A stretch of 24,520 nt of DNA from PALSA-1180 sp964624625 (GTDB taxonomy: Bacteria > Oederibacteriota > Muellerivitia > Muellerivitales > Muellerivitaceae), in assembly GCA_964624625.1 (NCBI GenBank), contig CAZUXW010000046.1, forward strand, positions 1 to 24,520, written 5' to 3'. Each line of letters begins with the position of its first letter. Positions within the stretch are counted from its first letter, which is position 1. Position numbers and translations under genes: made by a program. The notes under the pieces are model-generated. The model had not been told where the DNA came from, did not search any database, and worked only from the letters and a program-made list of their open reading frames with translations. Positions 7,770 to 14,681 of this stretch are shown here, one piece after another.

Positions 7770-9032
7770 ATGAAAGCGACGACTCGTATTTTAATGGCTG
7801 CAGGACTGGTATTTCTTCTGGCCGGATGCAATGGTAAATTTTCGGCGGTGGCCCCCCTGGCCAATAGTCCCGTGGCGCCCGCGGTGGTTTACAGCCCCTC
7901 GGTGGCGGACAACCACCTCACGGCGGATGTTTATAACTGCAATAAATCCGACGTCGATAATGTTTTCTTCTCCCCCTTCAGCATCATCACCGCCCTGGCC
8001 ATGGCCAGCGAGGGCGCCAAGGGCAATACCCAGCTGGAAATGCAAAAGGTTCTATACTTGAACAGCGACGATACTATCCGCCGGACAGGTTTTCAAAGCC
8101 TCATCGCCGAGATCAACAAACCGGGCAAGGGCTATCAACTCAGCACTTCCAACCACCTTTGGCTGGAGCAAACCTTCACCCCCCTTTCCACCTTCGTGAA
8201 TCCGGTAGTCCAATATTACAGCGCGGGAGTCACCAGCCTGGATTTCATCAACAATCCCGGCGGCAGCGCCCAGACCATCAACGATACCGTCTCCAACGAG
8301 ACGGCCGGCAAAATCACCAACCTTCTTTCCCCCAGTGATTTGCCCCCGACCACCAAGTTTGTCCTGACCAACGCCATTTATTTCAAGGCCGATTGGCAAA
8401 GGCAATTCGAGGCCTCGAGCTCATTTCCACGGGCCTTCTTCCTGAATAACGGCTCGACGGCCCTGCCCACCATGATGAACCAGACCATGCCTGGCGCCAT
8501 TGAGGACTATTACGGCAAGGCCCAGGTTTTGGAATTGCCCTATGTGAACAGGGATGTGTCCATGTTCATCTTTCTGCCCCCGACGGGGCAAATGGCGGGT
8601 TTGGAGGCGGACATGACGGGCCCCCAGCTCGACGGGTGGTTCGCCGCCAGGGTCGCCCCCTCCTTGGGCGTGACCCAGGTCGCCGTGACCCTGCCCAAGT
8701 TCAAATTTTCAACCCACTATGACTTGGGGAACATTCTCAAATCCCTTGGCATGGTTTCGGCCTTTAGCTCGACCATGGCGGATTTTTCCGGAATCGACGG
8801 GCTGAAGGATTTATACATCTCCAAGGTGGTTCACCAGGCCTTTGTGGCGGTGGATGAGAAGGGAACGGAAGCGGCGGCCGCGACCGGCGTCATTGGTGTC
8901 GGGATGGTCTCCTACACCCCGATGCCGCCGACCGTTCCCTTCACCGTGGATCATCCCTTCTTTTTCGCGCTCTATGAGAACAATGCCCGCGCGGTTTTAT
9001 TCCTGGGCAAGGTGAACGATCCCACCAAATAA
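7770..9032 (+). CDS. Lipoprotein serpin (serine protease inhibitor)
   Basis: A 420-residue serpin anchored as a lipoprotein. The ATG at 7770 has AGGGAG six bases upstream and gives MKATTRILMAAGLVFLLAGC, a lipoprotein signal with lipobox Leu-Ala-Gly-Cys20. Serpin landmarks are all present: NVFFSPFSIITALAMASEGA (64-83), LTNAIYFKADW (199-209), the central strand VAVTLPKFKF (304-313), and HPFFFALYENNARAVLFLGK (395-414). The hinge EKGTEAAAAT (363-372) has the small residues needed for loop insertion, so it should be an active suicide inhibitor. Counting 17 residues from Glu363 puts P1 at Met379, as in alpha-1-antitrypsin, which predicts elastase-, chymotrypsin- or subtilisin-like targets (inference). 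It is probably on the cell surface or in the periplasm. The transcript ends at a strong terminator at 9069-9115. Confidence 0.95.
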   Translation: MKATTRILMAAGLVFLLAGCNGKFSAVAPLANSPVAPAVVYSPSVADNHLTADVYNCNKSDVDNVFFSPFSIITALAMASEGAKGNTQLEMQKVLYLNSDDTIRRTGFQSLIAEINKPGKGYQLSTSNHLWLEQTFTPLSTFVNPVVQYYSAGVTSLDFINNPGGSAQTINDTVSNETAGKITNLLSPSDLPPTTKFVLTNAIYFKADWQRQFEASSSFPRAFFLNNGSTALPTMMNQTMPGAIEDYYGKAQVLELPYVNRDVSMFIFLPPTGQMAGLEADMTGPQLDGWFAARVAPSLGVTQVAVTLPKFKFSTHYDLGNILKSLGMVSAFSSTMADFSGIDGLKDLYISKVVHQAFVAVDEKGTEAAAATGVIGVGMVSYTPMPPTVPFTVDHPFFFALYENNARAVLFLGKVNDPTK

Positions 9033-9068
9033 ATAGGTTCAAGGGCCTGGCGGGATTCCAGGGAAAAT

Positions 9069-9115
9069 TTAAATAAAAAAGGGACGCCGTAAATCGGCGT
9101 CCCTTTTTTATTTAA
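9069..9115. terminator. Bidirectional intrinsic terminator between serpin and XRE genes
   Basis: A perfect 21-bp inverted repeat has a 5-base loop: the GC core GGGACGCCG (9081-9089) / CGGCGTCCC (9095-9103), flanked by an A-run on the left and a T6 run on the right. It reads as a rho-independent terminator in both directions and sits between two convergent genes. Confidence 0.93.
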
Positions 9116-9171
9116 GGAATGACGGGGTGGATGGAATTTGCCGAACTTGGCTCCTGGACCAGGCGGATCCC

Positions 9172-9468
9172 TCAGGCTTTGGAGGCGGGATTCCTTCGAA
9201 CCTTATGGCGGGGGCGGCCCCGGCGGGGTTTGGGCCTGACCGGCGCCTTGAAGAATTCCCGGAGGGGATAATTCAAGGTCGTGGAGATGAGAAAGAGGGT
9301 TTTAATGGTGAAATTCCGGCCCGTTTCCCAAGCCTGCACCACGCTGACGGACCTTTCTAACCGTTCGGCGAATTGGGCCTGGGTCAAGTCCCGCTGGGCC
9401 CTCAGCTCGCCCACCCGCCGGCCTAAATTTTTAGTGATCGTCGTTAATTTTTTTTCGTTCAACTTCAT
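9172..9468 (-). CDS. XRE-family HTH regulator with AT-hook-like tail
   Basis: A 98-residue DNA-binding protein. I start it at the ATG at 9468. A longer frame to 9573 would run through the palindromic operator candidate, and its extra residues do not resemble the family. The Cro/CI-type helix-turn-helix spans about residues 16-72: LGRRVGELRAQRDLTQAQFA, then the recognition helix SVSVVQAWETG (40-50), then LFLISTTLNYPLREFF. The C-terminus is very basic and contains Arg-Gly-Arg-Pro (83-86) inside PRRGRPRHK, the core of an AT-hook, so it may also grip AT-rich minor groove. A near-palindrome 30-65 bases upstream suggests autoregulation. It converges on the serpin gene and is divergent from the small gene at 9663. 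Confidence 0.85.
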   Translation of the reverse strand: MKLNEKKLTTITKNLGRRVGELRAQRDLTQAQFAERLERSVSVVQAWETGRNFTIKTLFLISTTLNYPLREFFKAPVRPKPRRGRPRHKVRRNPASKA

Positions 9469-9499
9469 GGCTGCATCATCCCCGAAACCCACCCTCTTT

Positions 9500-9535
9500 A
9501 AAACCGGCATATATGCCAGTTTTAAATGCCGGTTT
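9500..9535. promoter_or_regulatory. Candidate operator: near-palindrome with a third half-site
   Basis: Positions 9506-9517 are a perfect 12-bp palindrome (GGCATATATGCC). It extends to 24 bp (9500-9523) with one mismatched pair. A further ATGCCGGTTT (9526-9535) is an exact inverted copy of AAACCGGCAT (9501-9510). Three half-sites of the form AAAC(C/T)GGCAT therefore lie in 36 bases between the divergent regulator (start 9468) and the gene at 9663. This is a likely binding site for the XRE protein. Confidence 0.65.
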
Positions 9536-9662
9536 CTGCCATTAATTTGGGGCGGCCCTGGATCCTTTTTCAAGGGGATGCCGCGCTGAAATGGCTTCCC
9601 GCCGTTCGACCGCTCTTTTTGCCGGTCATTTTTTCACCCCCGTCCGACCCAAAGGATTAAAA

Positions 9663-9911
9663 ATGACCTCCAGTGCCCCCTTGCCCGAGGAGTTGTTGGG
9701 AATCCTGAAATACTTGAGGGATAACAGCTATATCCGGGGAATCGGCTCCATTGAGCCCAAGGCCCTCCTGGCCGCGACCGGGTTGGAGGAACCCAAGATG
9801 AGATCGCTTTTGGAGGCCTGTGTTGATTCCCAATGGATTGAGATCGTCTTTCACTCGGAAGTCTGCCTATCGCCGGGAGGGCTCAAGGCCCTCCTCCTCG
9901 CGGGCAGGTAA
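9663..9911 (+). CDS. Small winged-helix-like protein (82 residues)
   Basis: The ATG at 9663 has AAAGGA with a six-base spacer; earlier in-frame codons lack such a site. Helices ELLGILKYLRDNSYI and PKALLAATG precede a probable recognition helix EEPKMRSLLEACVDSQWIEI. A wing-like strand and a closing LSPGGLKALLLAGR follow, the order seen in small winged-helix proteins. No family name can be given. It has no signal peptide. It lies divergent to the XRE regulator across the candidate operator, which may control it. Confidence 0.6.
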   Translation: MTSSAPLPEELLGILKYLRDNSYIRGIGSIEPKALLAATGLEEPKMRSLLEACVDSQWIEIVFHSEVCLSPGGLKALLLAGR

Positions 9912-10005
9912 CCGGGCCTGCCCCGCCGGAAATCCAGGCGGCCATAGCCCAGGGGCCCAAAAGGGATTAAAATAAACTCAGCCCAAATGAAAGGGAGGCT
10001 TTCCC

Positions 10006-10164
10006 ATGCTGAAAAAGAAAACCCAGGCTTCCATCGTGGAAAAACGAAAAAAAGAACGGCGAAAACCCGGCGATCAGCGCTTTCCGGGACGGCTGGTGGA
10101 TAAGGTTTACGCCGCGCCTCCCCGCAAGGGCGACCGCCGGGCGGGCGACCGCCGGAAAAAATAG
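10006..10164 (+). CDS. Very small, highly basic protein (52 residues)
   Basis: The ATG has an excellent AAGGGAGG site with a seven-base spacer and the frame closes with TAG. The product starts MLKKKTQASIVEKRKKERRK and ends RKGDRRAGDRRKK. Close to 40% of its residues are Lys or Arg and it carries a repeated GDRR unit. It has no signal peptide and is likely unstructured unless bound, perhaps to RNA or DNA. No family was recognised. The evidence for expression is the ribosome-binding site; the base composition alone would not prove it. Confidence 0.5.
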   Translation: MLKKKTQASIVEKRKKERRKPGDQRFPGRLVDKVYAAPPRKGDRRAGDRRKK

Positions 10165-10181
10165 AACCCTCCACCGGTAGA

Positions 10182-10230
10182 ACCACGAAGTTCACCAAGG
10201 AAGGCAACCGCAAAACCGATTCACCACAGG
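10182..10230 (+). repeat. Dispersed intergenic repeat remnants (ACCACGAAG... and TTCACCACAGG)
   Basis: ACCACGAAGTTCACCAAGG (10182-10200) resembles the ACCACGAAGG-type repeat seen inverted at 21224-21255. TTCACCACAGG (10220-10230) matches the 11-mers beside the assembly gap. CCGATTCACCAC here also matches the minus strand at about 13213-13224. Confidence 0.5.
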
Positions 10231-10281
10231 TAGGTAAAGCCATTTGATTGAGGCGGCGCCGAAAATGATTTTGGGATTAAA

Positions 10282-10311
10282 ACTACGAATGGCGAATTAC
10301 TGACTACGAAT
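10282..10311 (+). repeat. Short direct repeat ACTACGAAT (period 21)
   Basis: ACTACGAAT occurs at 10282-10290 and 10303-10311, with a related GCGAATTACTG between. It lies in the spacer before the TTG-started gene and looks like non-coding repetitive sequence. Confidence 0.4.
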
Positions 10312-10335
10312 CGCTTTTTCCTGAGGGGGTCCGGG

Positions 10336-10635
10336 TTGGAACCAGATTACGAAATCCTCAAGGACACGGTGCTTTATATCTTCCGAAAGCGGAAAACGGC
10401 CTTTCTCATGACGGAAACCGTATTAAAAGAGATGAGGTTTCAAAAAGAGATACTTCCCAAAGAGGATAAGGAAAGACTGGATCATCTCCTGGAGAGGATG
10501 AGGGAAGGGGGCCTGGTGACGCTCAACCAGCCAAAATTCGCGGCCTTGACCGGCGAGGGAAAAGAAGAAGCCGAAAAAATCACAGGGGACAGGGCCGTCC
10601 AGGTTGAGAAGGACATGGCCCGGCGGCTTATATGA
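10336..10635 (+). CDS. Small winged-helix-like protein with TTG start (99 residues)
   Basis: The TTG at 10336 is chosen because GAGGGGGT lies six bases upstream; the next ATG would remove the first helix. The protein is charged and helical: YEILKDTVLYIFRKRKTAF, then MTETVLKEMRFQKEILPKED, then DHLLERMREGGLVTL, and an LTGEGKEEAEKI ending. The last two elements resemble the recognition helix and wing of small winged-helix proteins, in the same way as the gene at 9663, though the two are not obviously homologous. There is no signal peptide. Function is unknown. Confidence 0.55.
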   Translation: MEPDYEILKDTVLYIFRKRKTAFLMTETVLKEMRFQKEILPKEDKERLDHLLERMREGGLVTLNQPKFAALTGEGKEEAEKITGDRAVQVEKDMARRLI

Positions 10636-10655
10636 TCCGGGAGGAAGGGGCGGAT

Positions 10656-10680
10656 GGGAGGCCCTTTTCGGGCCCCTCCC
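10656..10680 (+). other. GC-rich hairpin between the small gene and the exported protein gene
   Basis: GGGAGG (10656-10661) pairs with CCTCCC (10675-10680), and an inner CCC/GGG helix closes a TTTTC loop with two unpaired C. No T-run follows, so it is not a standard terminator. It could be an attenuator or an mRNA end-protecting structure. Confidence 0.4.
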
Positions 10681-10714
10681 GCGTCTGAAAGGACAAGCTT
10701 CCAAGGGAGAAACC

Positions 10715-11566
10715 GTGAAATTATCCTCGTTGTTTTTTGGCCTGGCTTCGCTCGCGGTTTTTTCGCCACTGGGGGCCGGCCCTGTCGCCTTTGAGAATTT
10801 CGATTACAAAATCAGCCTTTCCGAGACCCTGCCAGGCATCGATAACGCCCCCGCCACGGCGGGAGGGCCTGTGATTAACGTGGATGTCACGGACAAGCGC
10901 CGGTCCCTCACCACCCGTTTTCCCCTGGGGATTTACGCCATCCAGCAGTATTTCCTGGAGGGGGACAAGCTCAACCTCCTTTGCCGCACCTCCCTGCGGG
11001 ACAATCCCCGCCAGCTTTACAGCTTCATTCAATTAAATCTTTCCAACAGCTCCGACTCCCGCCAATATTCAGGACTCGAAAAATATTATTTCTCGCCTGA
11101 CCAAGGGGAACTTTTAGCCGTTATCGACGAGGGGGACGGGGGCGAGTCCCTGGGGTTGATCCGTTTGAACCGGGGGCCGGCGGGGTTGGACTGGCTCTAT
11201 TCGGAGCGGGAAAAAGCGAACCTTTTCCGCCAATCCCTGGGGCAGGGGAAGGGCCTCCGGCTGGCCAGTACCGCGGGATGGAGCGCGGACGCCCAAGCCG
11301 CGGCTTTTGTCTTGTCGGACAAGGAAGCAAAGGGCGGGACGAAATTTTACCTGGCCTGCCTTTTTCTCACGGAGGAACAGGTCGGCGCAGCGGCGAAAGA
11401 AGTGGACCTATCGGCTTTCCAGATTCCCGAGGGAGGAACCATCGATAAAGTCGACTGCGTTGGGGACGTGGCAACCCTCTATTTTCCCCCGAAGGATTTA
11501 TCCGGGGCCTCGAAGGTGGTGTTGAAACTTCCCCGCCCTCTGGCCCCGCCCACCCCCGGCCCTTGA
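10715..11566 (+). CDS. Exported protein with weak beta-propeller (PD40-like) motifs
   Basis: A 283-residue protein starting at GTG 10715, with AGGGAG five bases upstream. This start puts a signal peptide (MKLSSLFFGLASLAVF, cleavage near Gly20-Ala-Gly) at the N-terminus; longer in-frame starts back to 10604 would bury it. Two segments look like degenerate TolB/PD40 propeller strands: FSPDQGELLAVI (126-137) and WSADAQAAAFVLSD (189-202), compared with the family form (W/F)SPDGxxLAF. Other parts are not recognised. It is likely periplasmic or secreted. It ends nine bases from the stop of the convergent GH44 gene with no clear terminator between them. Confidence 0.65.
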   Translation: MKLSSLFFGLASLAVFSPLGAGPVAFENFDYKISLSETLPGIDNAPATAGGPVINVDVTDKRRSLTTRFPLGIYAIQQYFLEGDKLNLLCRTSLRDNPRQLYSFIQLNLSNSSDSRQYSGLEKYYFSPDQGELLAVIDEGDGGESLGLIRLNRGPAGLDWLYSEREKANLFRQSLGQGKGLRLASTAGWSADAQAAAFVLSDKEAKGGTKFYLACLFLTEEQVGAAAKEVDLSAFQIPEGGTIDKVDCVGDVATLYFPPKDLSGASKVVLKLPRPLAPPTPGP

Positions 11567-11575
11567 ACCTGGCTT

Positions 11576-13189
11576 TTAACGGCAGACGAAAACCGCGGCC
11601 GACAAGGGCGCCAGGGAAATTTCGAATTGGTTTTTTTCCACCTTGCCCTTTTTGCCCGCCGCCAATAGGGCCGATTTGGAATCAAACCCGTAGCTTTCAT
11701 AAGCCCCGTAATTGGTTTTTCCCTGGATCTTGAATTGGCCCTTCACCGGGTCCTTTTGGCTTTTATTCAACACCACCAGCCACAAGGTCCCGGGATTTTT
11801 GGAATCAACGGCCGCATAGACGGAAGTTTGGACCACATCGTCGGTGGCTGAGGAAACAGCCGTGTCCCCGAAGGCCGAGCCCTTGCCGTCGTAGTTGCGG
11901 AAAAGCTTGAAGGCCGCCTGGTTGTAGGCTTTCAAATCCCCCCAATAGGTCGCCAAGAAAACATTGAATTTTCCGAAGATGCCCAGGACGTCGGCTTGGG
12001 CCAATCCGCCGGAAACATGGTCTCCCGCGCCATAGTCATACTCGCTGAAGGCCATCTTGGTGCCGGGATAATGCTTGTCGATTTTTTCCTGGACCCAGGG
12101 CAGGAGCTGGATGGGCTTGCCGCCGGTTGAGTATTGGGTGATCCAGCTTTTTTCCACATAGCCCGGATCCCAGAGGCTGCGGGGCGCCTGGAGGCGGGCT
12201 TCCACGCTCTCGGGACTGGTGTCGTTCTCGGTGATCCGCTTGCCCCCGCCCTGGGCTTCCGGGTACCAGTGCAGGTCCAAGGCGTGGAGCAGGCGCTTCC
12301 GGTGGCGCTTTTCCAGCACCTTCATTTGTTCCAGGTAAAAATCCAGGTAAGTCCCAAAAGTCGCGTTTAATTCCTTGGAATCATCGGCGTCCTGGAGGGT
12401 CGTGAACTCGCCCCAGCCGTAACAGACCGGGCCCAGGATGGTCGCGGTGGGGTCCACGAGAAGGATATTGGTCGCCAATCCCTCGGTGCGGTTGACCATT
12501 TCCCAATATCCGGTTTTTTTCGGGTGGATGCGCGGATGGGTCGAGGGCCAAATGGCGGTCTCGTTGTCCAGGTCGTAAAACTTGACGCCCCCCTCGGAGG
12601 CTTTTTTGAAATTCGAGACGAGGTAATTGATGAATTCATCCTCATAAACCACCGGGTCCTTGCCGCTGGGGGTGAGGGTGAATTTCCCTTTTTTGTGGAA
12701 GGCGATGGGTTTCCACCTCTTGCTGGGGGCCGCGTCCTTTTCATCCACCACGCCCAATTTGTCCGCGGCCACATAGCCAGCCATCGGCACGGTGATGAGC
12801 GAGTCCAGTCCTTCCTTTTGGCTTTGCTCCACGAATTGCCTTACCATCGATCCCGGCTGGTCGCAATCGGTGTAATGGAGGTTCTGCGCGCACATCCAGT
12901 CGTCGCTGGTGTGGTGCCAGTCGTTGCCCGCGTTGGAGGCGTTGTTGACCCAGTTGTAGCCCGTCATGCGGTTGCCGCCCAGGCGCCGGACCGTGGTGTG
13001 GGTGTCCCCCGGATCCTTATCATTGATGCCGTAGATATAGGGGCTGATGGGGCCGATGACTTCTTCCGGAATGACCAGAAAATGAATATCCGCCGCGAAA
13101 ACCGGACCTGCCGGGATGAACCACCAAGACACCAAGGCGCCAAGAACGGCTAAACCTCGTTTCATCATATTTTTTCCGCATATTTTCAC
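11576..13189 (-). CDS. Secreted GH44 endoglucanase / xyloglucanase
   Basis: This 537-residue exported enzyme should cleave internal beta-1,4 bonds of cellulose, xyloglucan or related glucans with retention. The GTG start has AAAGGA seven bases upstream; an ATG 21 bases later is the alternative. A signal peptide ends at about residue 32 (AGPVFA before Ala-Asp-Ile). GH44 landmarks are ISPYIYGIN (48-56), RRLGGNRMTGYNWVNNASN (68-86), DLDNETAIW with acid/base Glu210, and AFSEYDYGAGDHVSGGLAQA with nucleophile Glu383. The family usually has Asn-Glu-Pro at the acid/base; here the Pro is Thr211. The length fits a catalytic barrel plus its beta-sandwich, with no added binding module or dockerin. It lies 46 bases after the third membrane-protein gene on the same strand. 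Part of its signal peptide is encoded by a dispersed repeat. Confidence 0.93.
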   Translation of the reverse strand: MKICGKNMMKRGLAVLGALVSWWFIPAGPVFAADIHFLVIPEEVIGPISPYIYGINDKDPGDTHTTVRRLGGNRMTGYNWVNNASNAGNDWHHTSDDWMCAQNLHYTDCDQPGSMVRQFVEQSQKEGLDSLITVPMAGYVAADKLGVVDEKDAAPSKRWKPIAFHKKGKFTLTPSGKDPVVYEDEFINYLVSNFKKASEGGVKFYDLDNETAIWPSTHPRIHPKKTGYWEMVNRTEGLATNILLVDPTATILGPVCYGWGEFTTLQDADDSKELNATFGTYLDFYLEQMKVLEKRHRKRLLHALDLHWYPEAQGGGKRITENDTSPESVEARLQAPRSLWDPGYVEKSWITQYSTGGKPIQLLPWVQEKIDKHYPGTKMAFSEYDYGAGDHVSGGLAQADVLGIFGKFNVFLATYWGDLKAYNQAAFKLFRNYDGKGSAFGDTAVSSATDDVVQTSVYAAVDSKNPGTLWLVVLNKSQKDPVKGQFKIQGKTNYGAYESYGFDSKSALLAAGKKGKVEKNQFEISLAPLSAAVFVCR

Positions 13190-13219
13190 TTTGAATTCCT
13201 TTCTTGGTGTCTTGGTGGT
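13120..13219. repeat. Inverted pair of dispersed repeats flanking the GH44 start
   Basis: ACCACCAAGACACCAAG (13120-13136) and its exact reverse complement (13203-13219) form a 17-bp inverted repeat with a 66-base spacer. The left copy continues as a repeat-like GCGCCAAGAACGG and lies inside the GH44 signal-peptide coding region. The right copy ends directly next to the GH44 ribosome-binding site. Confidence 0.7.
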
Positions 13220-13235
13220 GAATCGGCATTTTAGT

Positions 13236-14564
13236 TTAGTAAAGGCTGTTAGGCCGGCGTTCTCCCAGGATTCGATAGTCCTTTTGCTGGATTGATTTCA
13301 CCACGAGGGGACGGTCCAGGTAAAGGGATTGTGACTTTAGTTTCAGGACCGTGTAACCGGCCTCAAACCAAAGGTTGGCCGCCAGGCAAACCAAGGCGAA
13401 GATGCGCCAGGCCCGATGGGACGCCGCCCTGCTTCCTATATAGAAGGAGTAGAGGGCGGCCAGGGGAAGAAGAATGTAATAGATATGGGCCGCGGGGGGC
13501 TTGGAGGTGAACCAAAAACTGACCCAAACCATGAGAAAGGCCAGCAAGGTCCAGCGCTGGATGGCCTGGGCCTCGGGGTGGCGGGGATCCTTGAACCAGC
13601 CGGCCAGGACAAGCACCAGAGGCTGGAGAAGTCCCACGGCGATGAGAAAAAGGCCTGGGAGAAGGACCCAGCCGTCTTTCAGGAACTGGATCCGTTCGAG
13701 GCTGTTTAATCCGATAAAACGGAGCAATTCAAAGGATGGCAGGGAAAAAAATCGGGCAAGTATCGTGAAAAAGGACATGAAGTTTTCCGCGTTAAATCCG
13801 ACGGATAAGCGCAGTCCGGAGGCTCCTTGCGAGAGGCCGTACCGAAAGAGGGTGGGAAGGAGGAAGGCCAGGGGGATGGCGGAGCCGGAAAGAAAACCCA
13901 AAAACAATTTAACCACAATGTGAAGCGAGAAGTTTTTTTTTGGTTTTAGTCCAATCCATTGGCAGGCTAAGGCGGCGAGGACGAAGGGCGGGAGGAGGAT
14001 CCAGGAGAAGTGAAACTGCATGTCCCAGAAGAGGCCGAATCCCATCAGCGCGAAGGAGGCGGGAGGGGACAGCCAGCCCGAGGAAAGCCGGGGAATGGAT
14101 TCGAGGAAACCCACGAAGAAGAGACAGCTTCCGAAAAGAAGGTAGGAAGGATTGATGGTGTTGGCTGATTCATGGAGGTTCCAGGGGAGCAGGGCCAGCC
14201 AGGCGAAGATAAACCAAAAGGGTATCTCGGGAAGGCGTTTGGCCGCGTAAAAGGAAAAAAATGCCAGGCCCGCCAAGGAAAGGAGGTTCACCAGCAGGAA
14301 GGGGGCTTCCGGCAGGGGCAGCAGGTGAAAGGGCAGGCCGATGAGCAGCCCCTCCAGGGCGCCTGGGATTTGGGATTGGAATCCCGTTTCCGTCACGATG
14401 AGGTCCGGCCCGAAATAGGGCCAGGCGCCGGTGGTGTAATACTTGAGGCCGATCAGGTAGGTTTGAAGCTCGTCGGGCGAGAAAAAGGGCGCGGACAATC
14501 CGAAGGCGACCCGGAAGGCCAGCAAAAAAAGGAATAAAAAAATGAACTTCATCCGATTCGACAA
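13236..14564 (-). CDS. Polytopic membrane protein, GT-C glycosyltransferase-like (paralogue A)
   Basis: A 442-residue integral membrane protein with about 11 or 12 hydrophobic segments. I start it at the TTG at 14564. There the sequence AAAGGGGG-TTTTCT-TTG-TCG-AAT-CGG-ATG lines up with AAAGGG-TTTTG-ATG-TCG-GAT-CGG-ATG of paralogue B, giving MSNRMKF like MSDRMKF. After the first segment a loop carries DELQTYLIGLKYYTTG with Asp31, then WPYFGPD and FQSQIPGALEGL. An acidic residue in the first extracytoplasmic loop is the hallmark of GT-C polyprenol-dependent transferases, so that is the best guess, without proof. The extreme C-terminus is ILGERRPNSLY, shared with its two neighbours. It is followed 46 bases later by the GH44 gene. 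Confidence 0.75.
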   Translation of the reverse strand: MSNRMKFIFLFLFLLAFRVAFGLSAPFFSPDELQTYLIGLKYYTTGAWPYFGPDLIVTETGFQSQIPGALEGLLIGLPFHLLPLPEAPFLLVNLLSLAGLAFFSFYAAKRLPEIPFWFIFAWLALLPWNLHESANTINPSYLLFGSCLFFVGFLESIPRLSSGWLSPPASFALMGFGLFWDMQFHFSWILLPPFVLAALACQWIGLKPKKNFSLHIVVKLFLGFLSGSAIPLAFLLPTLFRYGLSQGASGLRLSVGFNAENFMSFFTILARFFSLPSFELLRFIGLNSLERIQFLKDGWVLLPGLFLIAVGLLQPLVLVLAGWFKDPRHPEAQAIQRWTLLAFLMVWVSFWFTSKPPAAHIYYILLPLAALYSFYIGSRAASHRAWRIFALVCLAANLWFEAGYTVLKLKSQSLYLDRPLVVKSIQQKDYRILGERRPNSLY

Positions 14565-14584
14565 AGAAAACCCCCTTTGCAACC

Positions 14585-14668
14585 GCCGATAGCGGCCGAT
14601 GGACACCGATGCCGGCTCAAACTAAACAAAAAATGTTTCCCTATCGGCGTCCCTCGGATTCGATCGGC
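14585..14668. repeat. Inverted pair of a 26-base dispersed repeat
   Basis: The copy at 14585-14610 (GCCGATAGCGGCC then GATGGACACCGAT) and the reverse complement of 14643-14668 agree at about three quarters of positions, separated by 32 bases. The unit resembles the CCGATGGACACCGATG repeats of many environmental genomes. It lies between paralogues A and B and could fold into a long hairpin in their shared transcript. Confidence 0.65.
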
Positions 14669-14681
14669 GCTTCATTTTTTC

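Noticed and set aside
9469..9573. Upstream extension of the XRE regulator
   Set aside because: The added residues are not family-like and the DNA contains the palindromic operator candidate.
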